Shown here: piece by piece, positions 21,914 to 24,907 of the stretch
Position numbering within the stretch: the first letter of the stretch is position 1
How the letters are laid out: the number at the start of each line of letters is the position of its first letter
DNA from: a virus
DNA: 24,907 nucleotides
Direction: 5' to 3' (one strand)
IMG/VR virus record: IMGVR_UViG_3300010334_000254
Location: 1-24,907 of that record
Program-made: the position numbers and the translations under genes
The notes under the pieces: model-generated
What the model was told of the DNA's origin: nothing
Seen by the model: only the letters and a program-made list of their open reading frames with translations
Database searches by the model: none

Positions 21914-24907
21914 ATGGCTAATACAGTACTAAAAGTTTTACGCACATCAACTGCGGGAAAACAGCCAAATACTACAAATGCTGCTAATTTACAGTATATT
22001 GATGCTGGTGAATTAGCACTCAATATGGCTGATAAAATCCTCTATACATCAAATGGTTCTGCCCTTATTGCAATTGGCGCTAACCAAGTAAATCAAAACA
22101 TAACTGGCAATCTTACATTGGCTACCACATCTGGTATTTCTGCCAATGGATCATATGGTACAGCTGGTCAAGTTCTCACAACTAATGCCACTTCTGTTTA
22201 TTGGTCAACAGTCAGTAGTGGCTCTAGTAGTTTAACTGTTAGAAGCACTAACGGTGATGGCGGAACTATCAACGTAGCAGTAGGAAGTGTTACTGCAATT
22301 AATTTCGATGAATCGACTGGTATTCATGTTAAGGATCAAGGTTCTGGTAATGTGTTCGTTAGCCTAGGGTCTGGATACAAGTACATTACAGTTGCTGGGC
22401 AACAAACGATTACTGCCGTTGGCGAAGATACATTAAATGTTGCTAATGCACAAGGTATCTATTTAACAACTACTAATACAGCGCCGAAAACATTAACGAT
22501 TGGTATTAATGTAGACTCTCAATTTACTTGGTCTAATACACAGACATTTAGTAATACAATCACATTTAATTCTAATACTAATTATGGCGCAATTGCTGCT
22601 ACTTCTGGAACTGTAGTATCCAATAATAAAATAGTTATCGGTAATAATAGTGTTAATTCTTCGATTAACTCAACAGCGTTTACTGGCACATCTAACAATA
22701 CTTCATATGTTGGATCAGTAACAGCCGCTAACGTAGTATCAAATGCCCAGTTATCAGGTAATCTTTCTAATTATCAAACTACTGCTGGACTATCAGCTAA
22801 CGTTGCGACATTAACATCGAATAATACATCGTATGTCGGTTCTGTTACAGCGGCTAACGTAGTTTCTAATGCACAATTATCAGGTAATCTTTCTAACTAT
22901 CAAACTACTGCTGGATTGAGCGCTAACGTAGCTACATTAACTGCCAACAATACATCTTTTGTTGGAACAGTGTCAGCTGCTAACGTAGTATCAAATACAC
23001 AATTATCAAGTAACTTAGCAAATTATTTTAATCTTACTGGAAGTTATACGCTTAGTAATACGCAAACATTTAGTAATAATATTACATTCGGTAATAGTAC
23101 AGTTAATGTAGTTTCAAATTCATCTATACTACAGATGTCTAATGGCACTGCTCAATATAGTGCTATGTTATTACCAAGATCAAGTGTAGGATCTCTATTC
23201 ACCCTTGGAATAGATACCACCGTAGGACAAGGTCCAGGAGGCTCAACTATCTATTTCCCACAAGGTGATTTTCCTTTAAGTTGGAATATATTTACTGTTA
23301 ATACTTCGCTTATGCAAATGGGTAATAGTACCAATTATGTAAACTTTAGTACAGGTGCTATTCAATTTACTATACCTTCTGCATCAGGCGGTGGAATCAC
23401 TGTTAATAATAGCGGTTTCTATGCTGGTAATAATAGTAATGTTGTAGCAAACACAACTGGCTTTTATATAAATGGATCTGAAAAATATCTTACAACAGCT
23501 GGTTTGGCTTCTAACGTAGCTACATTAACAGCGAATAACACTAGTTTCGTAGGTTCAGTATCAGCCGCAAACGTAGTTTCGAATGCGCAATTGTCAGGCA
23601 ATTTATCTAATTATCAAACTACTGCTGGTATGTCTTCTTACCAAACGACTGCTGGTCTTTCAGCTAATGTTGCGACATTAACTGCCAACAATACTTCATA
23701 TGTTGGATCTGTAACAGCTGTTAACGTAGTTTCTAATGCACAATTATCAGGTAATCTTTCTAATTATCAAACTACTGCTGGTATGTCATCTTATCAAACA
23801 ACAGCAGGACTTTCTGCTAACGTTGCAACTCTAGCAGCTAATAATGCTTCTTATCTTGGAACTATAGCAGCTGCTAACTATGTTCAAAATACCGACTCGC
23901 GCACGCTGTCGGGCAACTTGAACTTTACAGGTGCTAACAATACTTTTGGAACTATGTATACAGTAGGTGCAGTTCCAGGGGCGGTTACTAACAGCGTAAG
24001 TGCAAATACTACAACAATATTATTTGGTAATAGTTCTGTATTTGCAACAGCCAACTCAACAATATTTTCTGGAACATCATTAACTGCAAACAACGCTTCT
24101 TATCTTGGTGGAACAGCAGCTTCAGGATATCAAACAACTGCTGGTCTATCTGCTAACGTTGCTACGCTTTCATCTAACAACGCTTCTTATCTTGGTGGAA
24201 CAATAGCATCTGGTTATCAAACTACTGCTGGTCTATCTGCTAACGTTGCAACATTGACTGCTAATGCCGCTGGTTACTTAGGAACAGTTGCAGCTGCTAA
24301 CTACGTGCAGAACACCGACAGCCGTACTCTATCTGGTAACATAAACTTCACAGGTACCAATACTTACTTCTCTGGTAAGGCAACGCACAACGCTAACTTG
24401 GTACTGAATCCAGGCATTAGTGTTATTGATTCTACGGGTTCGCAGGGTACTGCTGGACAAATACTTTCCTCAAATGGCTCTGGTAACGTATATTGGGCGT
24501 CTGCAGGTGCAGCATCAGTTAATCAAGCCGCTCAGTACGCTTGGACTAACACACAGACATTCAGTAACACAATTACATTTAGTTCATCTATATTGGCAAA
24601 TACAATTAATGCTGCATCATATTCAGTTGGAACATTATTCACAGCAAATTCAACACTTGTTAATGCTGCTGCTATTAATATTACTGGTCAGGTTAACGCT
24701 GCTACCCTATACGCTACGACTTCTGCAAATGTTGGCACTGCTTTCGTAGCCAATACTATCGGCGCGTATCATACTGGAACTATGAATGCAGCATCTTATA
24801 CTGTAGGAACTACCTTTACAGCCAATTCTACGCTGGTAAATGCTGCGGCAATAAACATTACTGGTCAAACTAATACGGCTACATTTTATGCTACTACAAC
24901 AGCAAAC
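21914..24907 (+). CDS. Second large tail fibre protein, right-truncated
   Basis: The frame is open from ATG 21914 to the window edge (998 codons, no stop), so the end lies outside. The start is supported by GAGG seven bases upstream; the ATG at 21907 is in another frame. The N-terminus (TVLKVLRTSTAGKQPNTTNA, then LQYIDAGELALNMADKILYT) is an anchor module of the same general type as in the first fibre. Next come GQVLTTNATSVYWS, a FTWSNTQTFSNTITF motif, and tandem repeats with periods of 126, 153 and 87 bp built around the motifs NNTSYVGSVTAANVV and YQTTAGLSANVATL. There is a GPGGSTIYFPQG domain shared with the 957-aa fibre. Two YVQNTDSRTLSGN modules follow, then GQILSSNGSGNVYWA and YAWTNTQTFSNTITF. 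The receptor-binding end is missing. It is a fibre or fibre-shaft protein for host adsorption. Confidence 0.85.
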   Translation, partial: MANTVLKVLRTSTAGKQPNTTNAANLQYIDAGELALNMADKILYTSNGSALIAIGANQVNQNITGNLTLATTSGISANGSYGTAGQVLTTNATSVYWSTVSSGSSSLTVRSTNGDGGTINVAVGSVTAINFDESTGIHVKDQGSGNVFVSLGSGYKYITVAGQQTITAVGEDTLNVANAQGIYLTTTNTAPKTLTIGINVDSQFTWSNTQTFSNTITFNSNTNYGAIAATSGTVVSNNKIVIGNNSVNSSINSTAFTGTSNNTSYVGSVTAANVVSNAQLSGNLSNYQTTAGLSANVATLTSNNTSYVGSVTAANVVSNAQLSGNLSNYQTTAGLSANVATLTANNTSFVGTVSAANVVSNTQLSSNLANYFNLTGSYTLSNTQTFSNNITFGNSTVNVVSNSSILQMSNGTAQYSAMLLPRSSVGSLFTLGIDTTVGQGPGGSTIYFPQGDFPLSWNIFTVNTSLMQMGNSTNYVNFSTGAIQFTIPSASGGGITVNNSGFYAGNNSNVVANTTGFYINGSEKYLTTAGLASNVATLTANNTSFVGSVSAANVVSNAQLSGNLSNYQTTAGMSSYQTTAGLSANVATLTANNTSYVGSVTAVNVVSNAQLSGNLSNYQTTAGMSSYQTTAGLSANVATLAANNASYLGTIAAANYVQNTDSRTLSGNLNFTGANNTFGTMYTVGAVPGAVTNSVSANTTTILFGNSSVFATANSTIFSGTSLTANNASYLGGTAASGYQTTAGLSANVATLSSNNASYLGGTIASGYQTTAGLSANVATLTANAAGYLGTVAAANYVQNTDSRTLSGNINFTGTNTYFSGKATHNANLVLNPGISVIDSTGSQGTAGQILSSNGSGNVYWASAGAASVNQAAQYAWTNTQTFSNTITFSSSILANTINAASYSVGTLFTANSTLVNAAAINITGQVNAATLYATTSANVGTAFVANTIGAYHTGTMNAASYTVGTTFTANSTLVNAAAINITGQTNTATFYATTTAN
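22694..23031 (+). repeat. 126-bp in-frame tandem repeats
   Basis: Units begin at 22694, 22820 and 22946, a constant 126-bp (42-residue) step; the third is incomplete at its end. Each has NNTS(Y/F)VG(S/T)V, AANVVSN and a QLSGNLSNYQ-type segment. Units 1 and 2 encode 41 identical residues out of 42 but differ at 23 bases by my count. Confidence 0.88.
23534..23839 (+). repeat. 153-bp in-frame tandem repeats
   Basis: Units begin at 23534 and 23687, and a further related unit starts at 23840, so the step is 153 bp (51 residues). Each is the 42-residue unit enlarged by a 9-residue duplication that gives YQTTAGMSSYQTTAGLSANV. Confidence 0.87.
24089..24262 (+). repeat. 87-bp in-frame tandem repeats
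   Basis: Units begin at 24089 and 24176, with a degenerate third at 24263, a step of 87 bp (29 residues): NNASYLGGT, then ASGYQTTAGLSANVATL. Units 1 and 2 agree at 74 of 87 bases by my count. This is the same module as in the longer repeats with the AANVVSNAQL part removed. Confidence 0.88.

Noticed and set aside
22694-24262. Regular repeats considered as a CRISPR-like array
   Set aside because: The units are in-frame multiples of three inside one long open frame, have no spacers and encode fibre motifs.
24420-24749. 109-codon open frame on the plus strand
   Set aside because: It is an alternative frame of the last fibre gene and gives a Leu/Gln-rich product typical of shifted N/S/T-rich fibre codons.
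1-24907. Genes for tRNA, integrase, transposase, toxin-antitoxin or anti-defence
   Set aside because: I saw no cloverleaf-like sequence or protein motif of these kinds, and nearly all of the window is covered by structural genes.

Overview
The window is a tail/baseplate and tail-fibre block from a T4-like contractile-tailed bacteriophage. Every gene I can support lies on the + strand. Genes are packed end to end, with 1-nt stop/start overlaps or gaps of a few bases, and the only longer gaps are a 55-bp promoter-bearing gap (18715-18769) and two leader gaps of 20-31 bp. The DNA is AT-rich (about one third G+C by eye). The baseplate proteins resemble those of T4, and the fibre proteins are built from modules I associate with marine T4-like phages of cyanobacteria, SAR11 and other marine bacteria. 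The host cannot be fixed from the sequence. I saw no tRNA, integrase, insertion sequence, CRISPR array or metabolic gene.

Positions 2-10534 hold the central spike and baseplate wedge: a left-truncated protein next to the spike, a beta-helix spike protein, a PAAR tip protein, gp25, gp6, a gp7-like protein, a fibre-like protein placed between gp7 and gp8, and an enlarged gp8. The order spike, PAAR, gp25, gp6 recalls P2-type tails and type VI secretion clusters more than T4, where gene 25 lies away from gene 6. Positions 10548-17137 hold two very large structural proteins, one with a DUF4815-type N-terminus and one starting at TTG behind a strong Shine-Dalgarno. I infer that they are two halves of what is one protein in related phages.

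Positions 17134-18714 hold four small genes: a coiled-coil protein, a small fibre-like protein, a beta-sandwich-like protein and a protein ending in LDGGTF. After them come two overlapping or adjacent TATAAATA boxes, which match the T4 late-promoter consensus, and then two giant fibre genes (957 aa, and at least 998 aa running off the right edge). Between the fibres sits a 72-aa coiled-coil gene. A strong hairpin lies inside that gene, and a second structure can cover the ribosome binding site of the last fibre gene.

The most notable signal is the module economy. A small set of beta domains recurs across several genes: a ~65-70-residue GTV..TTVTGTGTxF domain (five copies in three baseplate-region proteins), an NYVDLGINSS..GxLTIGTAS domain (three copies in two fibres), a YxWTNTQTFSNTITF motif (four copies), a GQVLTSNGxxxYW motif (four copies) and a GPGG..Y.PQG domain (two copies). 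The last gene carries in-frame tandem repeats with periods of 126, 153 and 87 bp. The first two 126-bp units encode almost the same protein while differing at many synonymous sites. This fits a mosaic, recombining host-recognition apparatus. I found no clear evidence of a separate undescribed non-structural system.
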